NCBI GenBank assembly: GCA_040883315.1
Contig: JBFLKU010000019.1
Location: 136,894-200,893, forward strand
Source of the DNA: JAFGUF01 sp040883315
GTDB taxonomy: Bacteria > Bacillota > Clostridia > Christensenellales > UMGS416
Length of the DNA stretch: 64,000 nucleotides
Direction of reading: 5' to 3'
The notes under the pieces are model-generated. The model searched no databases, was not told the origin of the DNA, and worked only from the letters and a program-made list of their open reading frames with translations. This document shows positions 43,234 to 52,239 of the stretch, piece by piece. Numbering within the stretch: position 1 is the first letter of the stretch; each line of letters opens with the position of its first letter. The translations under genes and the position numbers were made by a program.

Positions 43234-44055
43234 TTATAATCCAAGCATCTCTTTGACAATTCTGTCACTCATCTTTACTGCTCCCACAAGTACTAATAGG
43301 TTGAATATGAGTTCACCCATATATGCCCATACAATTTTTGTTGCAGACATAGTCAAATCAACATTAGGTGCACTTGACGCAAATGCTGAAAAGATAATGC
43401 AAGCTATAACGATTATTGCTCCTTCTAGGCATACCCCCATGTAACTTTTTAAGAATGCTATTCCGGTACTTGAAGTAGTTTCACTTGCAAACGAAGACAA
43501 TGGTATTGGTGCTATTGCTGTGTACATATAAAGCTTAAAAAATCTACTGTACACAGTCATTATCATTATGAAAGATAGTACTACTATAAATAATGAACCA
43601 ATCAGTGATACTGCCCAGACTGGTATACTTTCAAAAAATCCTAATCCTTCTACAGCCGTAACCATTTCGGTCGGTAATGTTGCCTGAGCAGCTGAATTAA
43701 TATATCCTGCAGCTGTTGTTATTACTCCTTGGCTGATATCAAAGACGGCAAGCATTATATCCATTCCCCAGGTTACTACTGCTTTGGCATTAGCAAATCG
43801 TATAAACAGTCTTAGTGCTACTTCTGGTCTTTTGATTTCATGAAAATTTGTTGTTGTTTTTATTACTCCTGTAACAAAGAATAAAACAAGCAATGCATAT
43901 CCTATAGCCTGTAAAGCTCCATTAATGCTTAACATTACTGACCAGATAGCGCCACCTTTAAAATTCTGTGGTGACTGTGTAAGCAGTGACCAAATATCTG
44001 CGAGTTTATCATTCCATGTTTGCAGTGCATTTTCTAGATTATCTATAATCCCCAA
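43234..44055 (-). CDS. VirB6/TrbL-like polytopic channel protein
   Basis: A 273-residue membrane protein with six to seven membrane segments, matching the CD0411/TcpH-like 'conjugative transfer TrbL/VirB6' proteins of Clostridia elements. The start is TTG behind AGGAGGTG. Forms the core translocation channel with PrgI and VirB4. Confidence 0.88.
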   Translation of the reverse strand: MGIIDNLENALQTWNDKLADIWSLLTQSPQNFKGGAIWSVMLSINGALQAIGYALLVLFFVTGVIKTTTNFHEIKRPEVALRLFIRFANAKAVVTWGMDIMLAVFDISQGVITTAAGYINSAAQATLPTEMVTAVEGLGFFESIPVWAVSLIGSLFIVVLSFIMIMTVYSRFFKLYMYTAIAPIPLSSFASETTSSTGIAFLKSYMGVCLEGAIIVIACIIFSAFASSAPNVDLTMSATKIVWAYMGELIFNLLVLVGAVKMSDRIVKEMLGL

Positions 44056-44080
44056 ATCTCTTCACCTCCTTTTTTAGGGA

Positions 44081-44112
44081 AATCCCTATATTTCTAATTA
44101 AATATAGGGATT
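44081..44112. terminator. Perfect 13-bp hairpin between the Maff2 and VirB6-like genes
   Basis: AATCCCTATATTT / AAATATAGGGATT with a six-base loop. It lies behind the Maff2 stop and before the VirB6-like ribosome binding site; the following TTT is short, so it may be a partial terminator or an mRNA-processing site that sets different protein levels. Confidence 0.6.
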
Positions 44113-44126
44113 CATTAATTCTCATG

Positions 44127-44423
44127 TTAACCTCCAGTAATCATCGTTAAGATGTCCTTTGCAAACATTATTACAACGCCGCCAAAGAATGTTAGAAACC
44201 CATTCGCACGCTGGCTTGGGTCATGAGACTTTAGAGATAATCCAATTTGTACAATTCCAAAAGCAAGTATAATAACACCTATTGCCCTAATCATGGAAAA
44301 TATAAAATCAGACAAATTATTGACCACGGTTAGCGGATCATCTGCATATGCAGTTACGGCTGTAAATAAAAAAGCTATCATTACGATAGCTACTCCAAGT
44401 ATTTTTTTTGTTCTTTTGTTCAT
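44127..44423 (-). CDS. Maff2 family mobile-element protein
   Basis: A 98-residue membrane protein with two membrane segments (about 9-27 and 45-65) and SLKSHDPSQRANGFLTFFGGVVIMFA, typical of Maff2/TrbC-VirB2-like pilin proteins. It probably forms the extracellular conduit subunit. Start at 44423, preceded by AAAGGA; an upstream TTG has no site. Confidence 0.88.
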   Translation of the reverse strand: MNKRTKKILGVAIVMIAFLFTAVTAYADDPLTVVNNLSDFIFSMIRAIGVIILAFGIVQIGLSLKSHDPSQRANGFLTFFGGVVIMFAKDILTMITGG

Positions 44424-44444
44424 TTTAATAATTCCTTTCAATAT

Positions 44445-46241
44445 TTATTTTGAATCTATAATTATATAATTCTCTGCATTTTCAAAGTCAAATGTATCTA
44501 AAAACGAAACTGTTTCAAAAATGCACTCTTTATGTGAATAAGGAACATTGGTGTACTGTCTATTTAAAATCAAATCGATTAACCTCCTTTCTCCATCTGT
44601 TGTAAGCCTAATATTCCTATGTTTTAAAAGATCATACTTCATATCCCATACTGCTTTTGCTCCTCTGATAAATAATATTCCATATTCGTTGTCTATAAGC
44701 CGAACTTCATCGGGCGTAAGCAGTTCTCTTCCTGCAAATTGCTTGTTGGTTGAGTATGACCCGTTACGGCCTCTGTTATGTCCATATGACCGTGTTTGTA
44801 TTGTTTCTTTCCCTAATAACTTTGAAATATAATCATGTGTTGAGGCTTCATTTCCACCTAAATATAATAAGCTGTCACAGTTACCGGTTATAGTCTCCCA
44901 CGCATTTTGATTGCCTTTAAACAGCCCTTTTAACTGTGCTAAGTTCTGTATAATAATACTTGCAGACATCTGCCTAGAACGCATTGTAGAAAGGCATTTA
45001 TCAAAGTCTTCAGGCAGCGCAACATTCGCAAATTCATCTAACATAAAATGTACAGGTATTGGTAAACTTCCACCATGTATCCTATCTGCCTGATAATATA
45101 ACTCTATAAAAATTTGAGTATAAAGCATGCCTACGATAAAATTAAATGAAGCATCGTTATCTGGGATAATTGCAAATAAGGCTACTTTTTCTTCTCCTAA
45201 TTGTTTAATATTTAATTCATCATACTTTGTGAGCTCTTTTATTTGTACCAAGTTAAAAGCCGCCAATCTGACTGCACATGATACCAATATGCTTTTCGCT
45301 GTTCTACCAGCTGCCTGTTTGAAAACTGAATACTGCTTTACTGCTATAGAATCAGGTTTTTCCATTTCAAGAGCCATAAATAATAAATCTAATGGACTGA
45401 TATAATCTTCTTTTTCCTCTTTTACTTCTGCATATTCCATCATAGTCATTACCATTGAGAAGTTCTGCTCATGTGGTGGTGCTTCATTAATCAGATAAAA
45501 CATTAATGCCTGCAGCAGAGCAGTTTCTGCACGCTCCCAAAACGGATCATTTATATTTGAATTACTTGGTGTAGTATTGCGAATTAGGTTGTTAATCAGT
45601 TTGATAACATCCTTATCATCCCTGATATATTCGAATGGATTATATTTATCCGATCGGCTGAAATTAATTAAATCAAGGACTTTTATTTTATAGCCTTTTT
45701 CTAATAGCAAATACCCAACACTTGATAGCAGCTCCCCTTTTGGGTCTGTAATAACAAATGAAGTATTGCACTGCATAACATTAGGCTTAGCATAAAAACG
45801 TGTTTTACCAGCTCCTGAGCCACCGATAACTAATGTGTTTAGGTTTCGCCTATGTTTAAACGAGTTCAGCCCCATCCTTACATGCTTCGTTAGTATTCTG
45901 TCTGTTTTTTTATTTTGTTTAAACTGCCCATTGACACTACCTACGCTTCCCCATGAAGCCGAGCCATGCTCTTCACCGATTCGCCTTTTGGCTTCATTTG
46001 CATAGTATGCTGCAACTCCCATGGCATATAAAATTGAGCAAATAAAAACAAACCGTAAAGTATACTCATTAAAAGTAATCTCTGTTGGTTTGTTCATTGC
46101 TTCTGTTATTTTTGGTAGATAATCAAAAAGTGATAATCCCACTTGATATGTTCCTGCAATTATTACTGCAAGCCATACAACCAGCAGATATAAAAAACAC
46201 CACAGTAGTGTGGTGAATAGTGTGTTATTTGGTTTTTTCAT
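44445..46241 (-). CDS. virD4: VirD4/TraG-type coupling protein
   Basis: A 598-residue coupling ATPase that brings the relaxosome to the channel. Two N-terminal membrane segments, Walker A VIGGSGAGKTRFYAKPN (about 135), FVITDPKGELL, Walker B VHFMLDEFANVALPEDF and a conserved SIIIQNLAQLK. Typical length. In related elements it directly follows pcfB; here a foreign gene lies between. Confidence 0.95.
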   Translation of the reverse strand: MKKPNNTLFTTLLWCFLYLLVVWLAVIIAGTYQVGLSLFDYLPKITEAMNKPTEITFNEYTLRFVFICSILYAMGVAAYYANEAKRRIGEEHGSASWGSVGSVNGQFKQNKKTDRILTKHVRMGLNSFKHRRNLNTLVIGGSGAGKTRFYAKPNVMQCNTSFVITDPKGELLSSVGYLLLEKGYKIKVLDLINFSRSDKYNPFEYIRDDKDVIKLINNLIRNTTPSNSNINDPFWERAETALLQALMFYLINEAPPHEQNFSMVMTMMEYAEVKEEKEDYISPLDLLFMALEMEKPDSIAVKQYSVFKQAAGRTAKSILVSCAVRLAAFNLVQIKELTKYDELNIKQLGEEKVALFAIIPDNDASFNFIVGMLYTQIFIELYYQADRIHGGSLPIPVHFMLDEFANVALPEDFDKCLSTMRSRQMSASIIIQNLAQLKGLFKGNQNAWETITGNCDSLLYLGGNEASTHDYISKLLGKETIQTRSYGHNRGRNGSYSTNKQFAGRELLTPDEVRLIDNEYGILFIRGAKAVWDMKYDLLKHRNIRLTTDGERRLIDLILNRQYTNVPYSHKECIFETVSFLDTFDFENAENYIIIDSK

Positions 46242-46254
46242 TTTTATATCCTTT

Positions 46255-47052
46255 TTAATCTTTAAATTTTGAATGCTTTTTTTTAATTCTCTCGATTACT
46301 TTGTTATCAACATTTTGTTTTTTCTTGTATATCAAATCTGCTTCATAGCTTATTTCTTCTTTTAAAATCTTTTTAATAATTTTTCTTTTAAAGAATCTTT
46401 TTTTAAGTATTTTTAAAATTGTACTATTCATATCAATACAACATATATCTATTTCCGTTACTATAATTAAATTCGCATAACATGTAAGTATTAAAAATAT
46501 ATTATACTCCATATTATGAATGCAGTAAGCAAATGGAGAAGAGTAGCATAATTTGATTATATTCTCCTTTTTTACTATTTCATTTATATTATAAAAATAG
46601 TTTCTACTACTAGGTCTTTCTCCTTGTTTATTAAAATAATTTGCTAGTTGATTCTCGAATTCTAAAAATATATGTCTAATTGATTGTCCTGTAAAGGAGC
46701 TATGATTATACAAGTCATCATATAGTATACGCCAACTCACTGATAAACAATAATCTATCATCCAATTTTCTTTAAATAATACCTTCTTCAATATCCCGTA
46801 TTGGAAAAAGTCCAAAAAAAATTCTCTTGCAAACAAATCTTCATATTTACAAAATATTGACTCGCAACTTTCACAAAGTAAGTATTTTTTTTCACCATCT
46901 TGATATTGTTTATTAGGATTATCTAAATCTCTAAAACTAGATTTAGGGTTGCTCTTAATTCGCTTCCACACTAATTTAGGTATTAAATGACTTTGTTTAA
47001 GCTCAATGCTTTTTGTTTTGCAGAGAGCACATGTTCCGATTTTATTTGCCAA
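46255..47052 (-). CDS. Zinc-finger cargo protein with HNH-like SHLIPK motif
   Basis: A 265-residue protein of unknown function. The N-terminal part has CALCKTKSIELKQSHLIPKLV and later LLCESCESIFCKYEDLFARE, a CxxC...SHxIPK...CxxC pattern that resembles degenerate HNH nucleases or zinc-binding proteins. The rest is hydrophobic-helical and ends in a Lys-rich tail. Start is TTG behind AGGAG. Very AT-rich compared with the transfer genes, so an inserted cargo gene; defence is a guess. Confidence 0.7.
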   Translation of the reverse strand: MANKIGTCALCKTKSIELKQSHLIPKLVWKRIKSNPKSSFRDLDNPNKQYQDGEKKYLLCESCESIFCKYEDLFAREFFLDFFQYGILKKVLFKENWMIDYCLSVSWRILYDDLYNHSSFTGQSIRHIFLEFENQLANYFNKQGERPSSRNYFYNINEIVKKENIIKLCYSSPFAYCIHNMEYNIFLILTCYANLIIVTEIDICCIDMNSTILKILKKRFFKRKIIKKILKEEISYEADLIYKKKQNVDNKVIERIKKKHSKFKD

Positions 47053-47079
47053 ATTTTTCTCCTATTTTGGTAGGGCGTA

Positions 47080-47095
47080 GAGGGCTTTCGCCCTC
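47080..47095. repeat. GC-rich hairpin in the virD4-pcfB spacer
   Basis: GAGGGC-TTTC-GCCCTC with a tetraloop, in an otherwise AT-rich spacer. No U tract follows. Similar GC-rich hairpins occur near the mobC start, suggesting mRNA-processing or pause sites of the transfer operon. Confidence 0.5.
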
Positions 47096-47118
47096 TCGGC
47101 CTTTATCCTCAAATCTGA

Positions 47119-47304
47119 TTATGTATATTGTTCAGTATTATTAAAAGGTTGAATAAACACCCCGTAAAAGCCGAATCCTACCATTTCAAACATCCTTGAT
47201 GCATCCATAAGCACCTCCATAATAGTTATAAACAATTCTTTCAGCAGCATAATATCAACATTCAATTCACTTAGCACAACTAACCATAGCCAAATTATAA
47301 GCAA
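47119..47304 (-). CDS. Small hydrophobic ORF between pcfB and virD4
   Basis: A possible 61-residue peptide (MLIIWLWLVVLSELNVDIML..., MFEMVGFGFYGVFIQPFNN), strongly hydrophobic. The start would be TTG without a ribosome binding site, so translation is doubtful; an internal ATG at 47250 is alternative. Some related elements have a small membrane peptide at this place. Low confidence. Confidence 0.35.
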   Translation of the reverse strand: MLIIWLWLVVLSELNVDIMLLKELFITIMEVLMDASRMFEMVGFGFYGVFIQPFNNTEQYT

Positions 47305-47350
47305 AATGTATTATAAATCTATTTTACATTACAATATAACCTTATTCAAT

Positions 47351-48298
47351 CTATTTATCATGTGCTTTTGGCTTTATCGGACTATTTATTTTTATACTAC
47401 TATTATTAAATATTCCTTCTTGAATCGCTTTCTTATGCTCATTTAATTCTTTCAAAACTGATGGCTTTACTTTTTTCTTACTATCTTTAGTATATACACC
47501 GCCCTTACCAATCTTCCTACCATAAGTATCAGAAATATCATAAACTTTCACATCAACAAACTGTCCTGTCCGCTCACCATCCTTATATTCCGGCATAGTA
47601 ATCAATACTCCTTCTGCACCTATCTTCGGATACCTGCCTAATTCACGCCATTTGGTTCTACTCATTACAACAGAGGCGTTCGGAGACTGTTCAAATATAC
47701 GCTCTTGATTCTTTTCTGAATATTCAGGTATCAGATTATTCTGCTCCAAATACTTTTTATATTCTTCGAGTTTATCAGCATCTTTATTAATGTCTTTTGG
47801 TGCATCACTTGAATCAGCCTTTTCTCTTTGCTTGGATTTGTTGTTTTGCATATCTGAGTTGCTCCGCTGTTGATCGTCTTTTTTTGAGTCAGTTTTTTCT
47901 TTTTCCGCAGCCGTAGTTGGGCTGATATTTATATAATCCATTTTACCAAGGACATGATTAACTCTTGGAATATCTTCTGCTTTTATGATTACATCGCATA
48001 GCTTATCCTTGGAGTCTTTCTCTTTTATAGCTGCATATCTGATACCATATTTTCTAGCAAACTTTTTAAACTTCCTTAAATCCTTAGTCTCCATTCTGAA
48101 TACTCGTGTTTCTCTACCTTCTTTTAAAATCGCTGTTAGAGACGCTCGTCCTCTTCCAGTTTTTTTGTTATCCTTATAAATAGCATAAAGGGCAGCTGCT
48201 ACATTTTTTGTCGCGCTGCCCGTTAATTTCAATGCTACTTCTGTTCCTTCAAGCATAATCCGAACTATTTGTTCGGATGCTTCGCCGCCGTGATTCAT
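47351..48298 (-). CDS. pcfB: PcfB family protein (DUF3801)
   Basis: A 315-residue protein with the DUF3801 core (EASEQIVRIMLEGTEVALKLTGSATKNVAAALYAI and the later KFARKYGIRYAAIKEKDSKD). PcfB of pCF10 binds the relaxosome and links it to the coupling protein PcfC. The C-terminal half is Lys/Glu-rich. Ribosome binding site GAGG. Confidence 0.9.
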   Translation of the reverse strand: MNHGGEASEQIVRIMLEGTEVALKLTGSATKNVAAALYAIYKDNKKTGRGRASLTAILKEGRETRVFRMETKDLRKFKKFARKYGIRYAAIKEKDSKDKLCDVIIKAEDIPRVNHVLGKMDYINISPTTAAEKEKTDSKKDDQQRSNSDMQNNKSKQREKADSSDAPKDINKDADKLEEYKKYLEQNNLIPEYSEKNQERIFEQSPNASVVMSRTKWRELGRYPKIGAEGVLITMPEYKDGERTGQFVDVKVYDISDTYGRKIGKGGVYTKDSKKKVKPSVLKELNEHKKAIQEGIFNNSSIKINSPIKPKAHDK

Positions 48299-48374
48299 GT
48301 GGTTACCTCGCTTTCATATTTTTATAAAACACATACTAATAACACATATTAACTTTTTTTATTCTGTTTGATTC

Positions 48375-49532
48375 CTATATCCTTGTAAACAAATCGCACT
48401 TACAGCCTTTTAATTGTACATTTAACTTATTATGTGCCATCATTGTATTTGCCAATTGTATTTCCATTCTTATAGCGTCCTTGCCCATAAGGTTGCACAG
48501 ATGAGTAAATGCTAATTGCCCTTGTGTCCCCCACGTTTCCCAAAGCAATGGATTAATTACCATCGACTCGCTATAAATTGGAATAAACATTGACAAGAAA
48601 TTCTGAACTAGTGAAAACTCTGCTGCCTTAATAGTATCTATAAATTTCTTGAAGTGGTTCACGTCAGATTTTATACATGATAAAATTATAAAAGATGAAT
48701 TCTTATTAGGAAAAATGTTAAGAAACATTCGTCTCATCTGCCCTTTATCGAATTGTTTGACTTTCTCACCAAGAATATTGAAACTAGGCGAAATACAATC
48801 AATAGTTGCAAATTCTATTTTGTATGGGATTTCAATAATTTCAGTATAAAGATCATCATAGTTCTTACTCATAAGTGCTTCATCAAAATATTCTTTATAA
48901 TATTTCATCTCTATATCTTTTTTCTGTGCTTCCCTATAATGAGGTATATATAAAAATGGATATGTTGTTAATTTGTGTGGTAACATCTTAAATAATTCTT
49001 GCATACCTAATAACGCAACTTTTGATTTATAATACTCAAAAGAAAAAGCTTTATATGCATATAAAAATATTTGTTCAATGTCACTTTTTAAAAATCCATT
49101 AAGATTGTTTTCTATTGGTGAAAATACTTTGCTGTCATGGTAATTGCAAAAACAAGTGTGTTTTGTAGCATCATTAACACCTACAAGTTCTAATTTTCTA
49201 AAATATAAACCATTAGAATCAATTAATAGGCTAGCTGGATTAGTTTTTTCCGTTGGAAATGCAATAACATGATTTTTTTTTGATATTAGAGATAAAACAC
49301 CGTGATTTTGTATTGAATGTGCTGCCTTTATAGGTGGTTTGCATTCACCCTTGCATGGGTGCAAACACTCCTTAAATTTCATAGAATCAAATTTTCTCGA
49401 AATGTCTAACAAAACTTTTTTAGTATGTGTCGTATCCATTTCGCTGTCTTTCTTTTTATAACAACAATTTTTATAAACCACCCCACTTCCACATGGACAA
49501 GGTTCATTTTTACTGATTCTAATTTTATTCAT
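48375..49532 (-). CDS. SEC-C metal-binding cargo protein
   Basis: A 385-residue protein of unknown function. It opens with a SEC-C zinc motif, ISKNEPCPCGSGVVYKNCC, followed by a second Cys/His group (CLHPCKGECKPPIKAAHSIQ and later TCFCNYHDSKVF) that looks like another zinc site. The remainder is helical. It has its own GGGGAG site and separates pcfB from the relaxase, a place that is usually tight in related elements, so it is probably inserted cargo. Not a known defence family to me. Confidence 0.75.
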   Translation of the reverse strand: MNKIRISKNEPCPCGSGVVYKNCCYKKKDSEMDTTHTKKVLLDISRKFDSMKFKECLHPCKGECKPPIKAAHSIQNHGVLSLISKKNHVIAFPTEKTNPASLLIDSNGLYFRKLELVGVNDATKHTCFCNYHDSKVFSPIENNLNGFLKSDIEQIFLYAYKAFSFEYYKSKVALLGMQELFKMLPHKLTTYPFLYIPHYREAQKKDIEMKYYKEYFDEALMSKNYDDLYTEIIEIPYKIEFATIDCISPSFNILGEKVKQFDKGQMRRMFLNIFPNKNSSFIILSCIKSDVNHFKKFIDTIKAAEFSLVQNFLSMFIPIYSESMVINPLLWETWGTQGQLAFTHLCNLMGKDAIRMEIQLANTMMAHNKLNVQLKGCKCDLFTRI

Positions 49533-49583
49533 TATTACTCCCCAACTAAATGCCTTATAATGTATATTTGATAAATTATAACA

Positions 49584-51056
49584 TTATATCTGGAATATTT
49601 CATCTTTATCAATTTGTTTAGATACTATTTTACTTTCCACTTTTTGTATTTGCGTCTTTACATACTCTTGCAATATTATAATATTATTACATATTCTGCT
49701 ATCACGATTATAATAATTATTTTTACTATAATACTTAGATAATGATTCCAAATATTTGATGTAATCGCCGTTGAGTTTTTCTATATTACTAGAGCTCGTA
49801 TATCCCTTATCCTTCAAAAACTTTTCTGCTTTAAAATATTTTAGACTCTCATCTTCCATTGAAGAATAACCATCTTGAAAAAGCAAATGAGCCTTCTGAT
49901 GCATTTTATAATCTACAAGTGCAGCATATAATTCACTTTTCTCCTTATGCTCCTCCTGAAACTCCTTCTTCTCATTTCTCAATGATTGTTTCTTCTCTTC
50001 ACACTGTGCTTTATATTGAGTTATATCATCAAATGAATCTAAATTTCTACTCTTTAAAAACTCAAAAGTCTTTGTAAATTCATCAAATCGAATTAAGTCT
50101 TCCTTACATACTCTAACTACTTCTTCAGGTACTTCACCTCTTTTTACCATCCCTAAAATATACATATAGTGAAGAACTAAAGCTTGAAAACCTTTCACCT
50201 TGCCTTTTGGATAATACTTCTTCAGCTCCTTATAAGTTTTTTTATACGGAACTATTTCTTTCTTCAAGTCCTTACCGAGGATTCTTGATCTAATAGATTC
50301 TTCATAATATCCGCCACCAAGTTTATAAGTTCTTGAAAAACGTTCTTTTCCATATGGTCTAAAAGCAAGATGCATCCCTTGTTTTATTTCATAGCCTTTT
50401 TCCTGCATTAAAACAAGGAAGTTTCCGTAATTAAAGGCTTGCTTTATCGAATCATCTATATCCATTCTGATAAGTGACTGCCATGACACCTTTCCTTTAT
50501 TGCGAGCAAGCCATTCTGAATATGTAATTGTTGCTTTCTCTGCCTGTGGCATAATCACAGATAATCCGTACTTTGAGCAAATCTCGTTTGATGTTCCACG
50601 TATATCCTCAAAATAGTCTTTGAAATTGTTTCTATACTTTTTCCCATCAACGAAGGATACTGAATTGATTGTAATATGATTATGAATATGCTGTTTGTCT
50701 ATATGCGTTGCTACGACAACCTCATATTTATCGCCAAAACATTTTTCTGCAAACTCAACACCTATCTTGTGAGCAAGTTCAGGCGTTATTTCATTGGGCT
50801 TATAGCTATGTATAATATGATATCCTAGTACGCCACCTGTCTTTCCATAAACCTTTTTAGTATCCATCATATCCTTGTATGCTTTGTGTTTCCGGCAATT
50901 AATTGCACTTTGATATATTACATGTTTATCTGTTGTTTTGTCAGCATCAGTAATATAATTCAAAGCATTTTTCAACCCAGTCTTATTATCATTTAAAACG
51001 TAGTTAATACAGTTATCCAGCCTTGTCTTAATAGGTATAATCTTTACATATGCCAT
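49584..51056 (-). CDS. Relaxase/mobilisation nuclease
   Basis: A 490-residue MobP-type relaxase that nicks oriT. Near the N-terminus: the tyrosine-containing YVLND, GVLGYHIIHSY, and the metal-binding HIDKQHIHNHITIN histidine triad. The C-terminal half is a coiled-coil-rich extension. It overlaps mobC tightly and lacks a good ribosome binding site, so it is translated by coupling to mobC. Confidence 0.93.
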   Translation of the reverse strand: MAYVKIIPIKTRLDNCINYVLNDNKTGLKNALNYITDADKTTDKHVIYQSAINCRKHKAYKDMMDTKKVYGKTGGVLGYHIIHSYKPNEITPELAHKIGVEFAEKCFGDKYEVVVATHIDKQHIHNHITINSVSFVDGKKYRNNFKDYFEDIRGTSNEICSKYGLSVIMPQAEKATITYSEWLARNKGKVSWQSLIRMDIDDSIKQAFNYGNFLVLMQEKGYEIKQGMHLAFRPYGKERFSRTYKLGGGYYEESIRSRILGKDLKKEIVPYKKTYKELKKYYPKGKVKGFQALVLHYMYILGMVKRGEVPEEVVRVCKEDLIRFDEFTKTFEFLKSRNLDSFDDITQYKAQCEEKKQSLRNEKKEFQEEHKEKSELYAALVDYKMHQKAHLLFQDGYSSMEDESLKYFKAEKFLKDKGYTSSSNIEKLNGDYIKYLESLSKYYSKNNYYNRDSRICNNIIILQEYVKTQIQKVESKIVSKQIDKDEIFQI

Positions 51057-51057
51057 T

Positions 51058-51366
51058 TTACTGCAGACTTATAATATGATCATAGCTTTTATCAATCAAT
51101 CGAGTCAACGTTTCAACTTGTTCATAGTGTATGTTTCCGGTTGCGTTGGTCATAAAAGCAATTTGATTTATGTTGTTTGAGATATTAGCAAGCAACCTTT
51201 TTACCTCTTTAAACTCTGCAGGCATTCTAGCCTTTATTTCTTTTCCTAATATCAATCTTCTGATTAGCTCTTCTCTAGTTATTCCGCTTTCCTCAACTAA
51301 ATGTTCCAGATGGTTATTTTCATTTTCATTTAGCCTTATCGGTATTTGAATATTTCTTTTTCTCAT
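51058..51366 (-). CDS. mobC: MobC-like relaxosome accessory protein
   Basis: A 102-residue ribbon-helix-helix type protein (IQIPIRLNENENNHLEHLVEESGITREELIRRLILGKEI) with the C-terminal LLANISNNINQIAF helix of the MobC family. It binds near oriT and helps the relaxase. Start 51366 has AAGGAAG upstream. The candidate oriT lies directly upstream of it. Confidence 0.88.
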   Translation of the reverse strand: MRKRNIQIPIRLNENENNHLEHLVEESGITREELIRRLILGKEIKARMPAEFKEVKRLLANISNNINQIAFMTNATGNIHYEQVETLTRLIDKSYDHIISLQ

Positions 51367-51616
51367 TTTTTCTTCCTTTCCAAGTGGTTTACCCACCATA
51401 TAATCAGGGTCTTAGGGGCTGTCAGCCCTTAACAAGTGGCGTTTGGCTATCCAAACGCCGTACTTGCTAATGCACTAAGCATACATAGCTCTTACCTATA
51501 AAATCATTATTTTTACATGGTGAAAAAGAGATGCTGTTTATCATTCATCTCGCTGCTTTGTTATTCTAATGTATTTTACTGGTTAATTTCCGCTAAAATA
51601 TGCTTAATTGTTATGG
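51367..51616. other. Candidate oriT region
   Basis: Gene-free stretch upstream of mobC. It holds a hairpin (51412-51432, GGGGCT-GTC-AGCCCT region) and a longer inverted repeat at 51433-51466: CAAGT, then GGCGTTTGG-CTAT-CCAAACGCC with perfect nine-base arms, then GT and ACTTG. oriT sites of MobP relaxases commonly have such an inverted repeat next to the nick site beside the mob genes. The nick position is not known. Confidence 0.6.
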
Positions 51617-51732
51617 TGACATTACATCGTATGCCACAATGGCATTAATTCATATGCCAAGCAAATTTAAAATATGTTGTTGGTTGAGTTGGCATTAATT
51701 TGTATGCCAATATAGCATTAGTTTTAATGCCA
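51617..51732. repeat. Four 20-bp palindromic iterons
   Basis: Sites at 51617-51636, 51640-51659, 51690-51709 and 51713-51732 share TGGCATTAATT-x2-TATGCCA-like sequence with arms TGGCAT/ATGCCA; the outer two are less exact. Within each pair the spacing is 23 bp, and the pairs are 50 bp apart. They lie between ssb and the oriT candidate and are likely binding sites for MobC or another relaxosome or control protein, or replication iterons. Confidence 0.85.
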
Positions 51733-51736
51733 TAGG

Positions 51737-52135
51737 CTATCTAGCCTGCTGATTATGATTATTTGCACTATTTGCTGGGCTGTTCTGATGAGTATTTTGC
51801 ATTGCTTTATCGATATTACTCATTTCTTTGTTCTTTTCCTTTGTTCTTGAAAGAAATTCTACTTCTTTTGACTTCACTTTAAGGCTTGCATGTGCCTCAC
51901 CATCCTTTCCAATCCATGCATCTGCTTCCGGAGTCCCTTTCACACATACTTGGCTGCCTTTTTTAAGGTAATCCATGCATGCCTGTGCCTGATTGTTGTA
52001 GGCAACTACGTTCACATACGATGGATCGCTCCCTCTGTTGTTAACTGCAATTGTGAAATTGCAAAATTTTGTGTCTCCGTTCTCATTGAATGTCGGCTCC
52101 TTTGTTAGGTTTCCTATTACTGTGTAGTCGTTCAT
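51737..52135 (-). CDS. ssb: Single-stranded DNA-binding protein
   Basis: A 132-residue SSB with an OB fold (MNDYTVIGNLTKEPTFNENGD, FTIAVNNRG, YLKKGSQVCVKGTPEADAW) and a disordered Gln/Asn-rich tail. It lacks the acidic DDDIPF tip, as is common for element-borne copies. It protects transferred or replicating element DNA. Strong AAGGAAGG site. Confidence 0.92.
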   Translation of the reverse strand: MNDYTVIGNLTKEPTFNENGDTKFCNFTIAVNNRGSDPSYVNVVAYNNQAQACMDYLKKGSQVCVKGTPEADAWIGKDGEAHASLKVKSKEVEFLSRTKEKNKEMSNIDKAMQNTHQNSPANSANNHNQQAR

Positions 52136-52170
52136 GTTTTTATCCTTCCTTATAATTAATTGTATATAAA

Positions 52171-52191
52171 AAATCAGCTTTAAGCTGATTT
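52171..52191 (-). terminator. Terminator of the channel/OLD/helicase operon
   Basis: AAATCAGC-TTAAA-GCTGATTT followed by TTTTTTA on the minus strand, 48 bases behind the helicase stop. It separates the cargo unit from ssb. Confidence 0.85.
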
Positions 52192-52239
52192 AGTAGTGAT
52201 TATAGTGATTAATGTTATTAAAATTATTTTATTCTTTAC

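Noticed and set aside
51617..51732. CRISPR array
   Set aside because: The repeats are palindromic, only four, with 3- and 30-base gaps rather than uniform spacers, and no cas genes are present.
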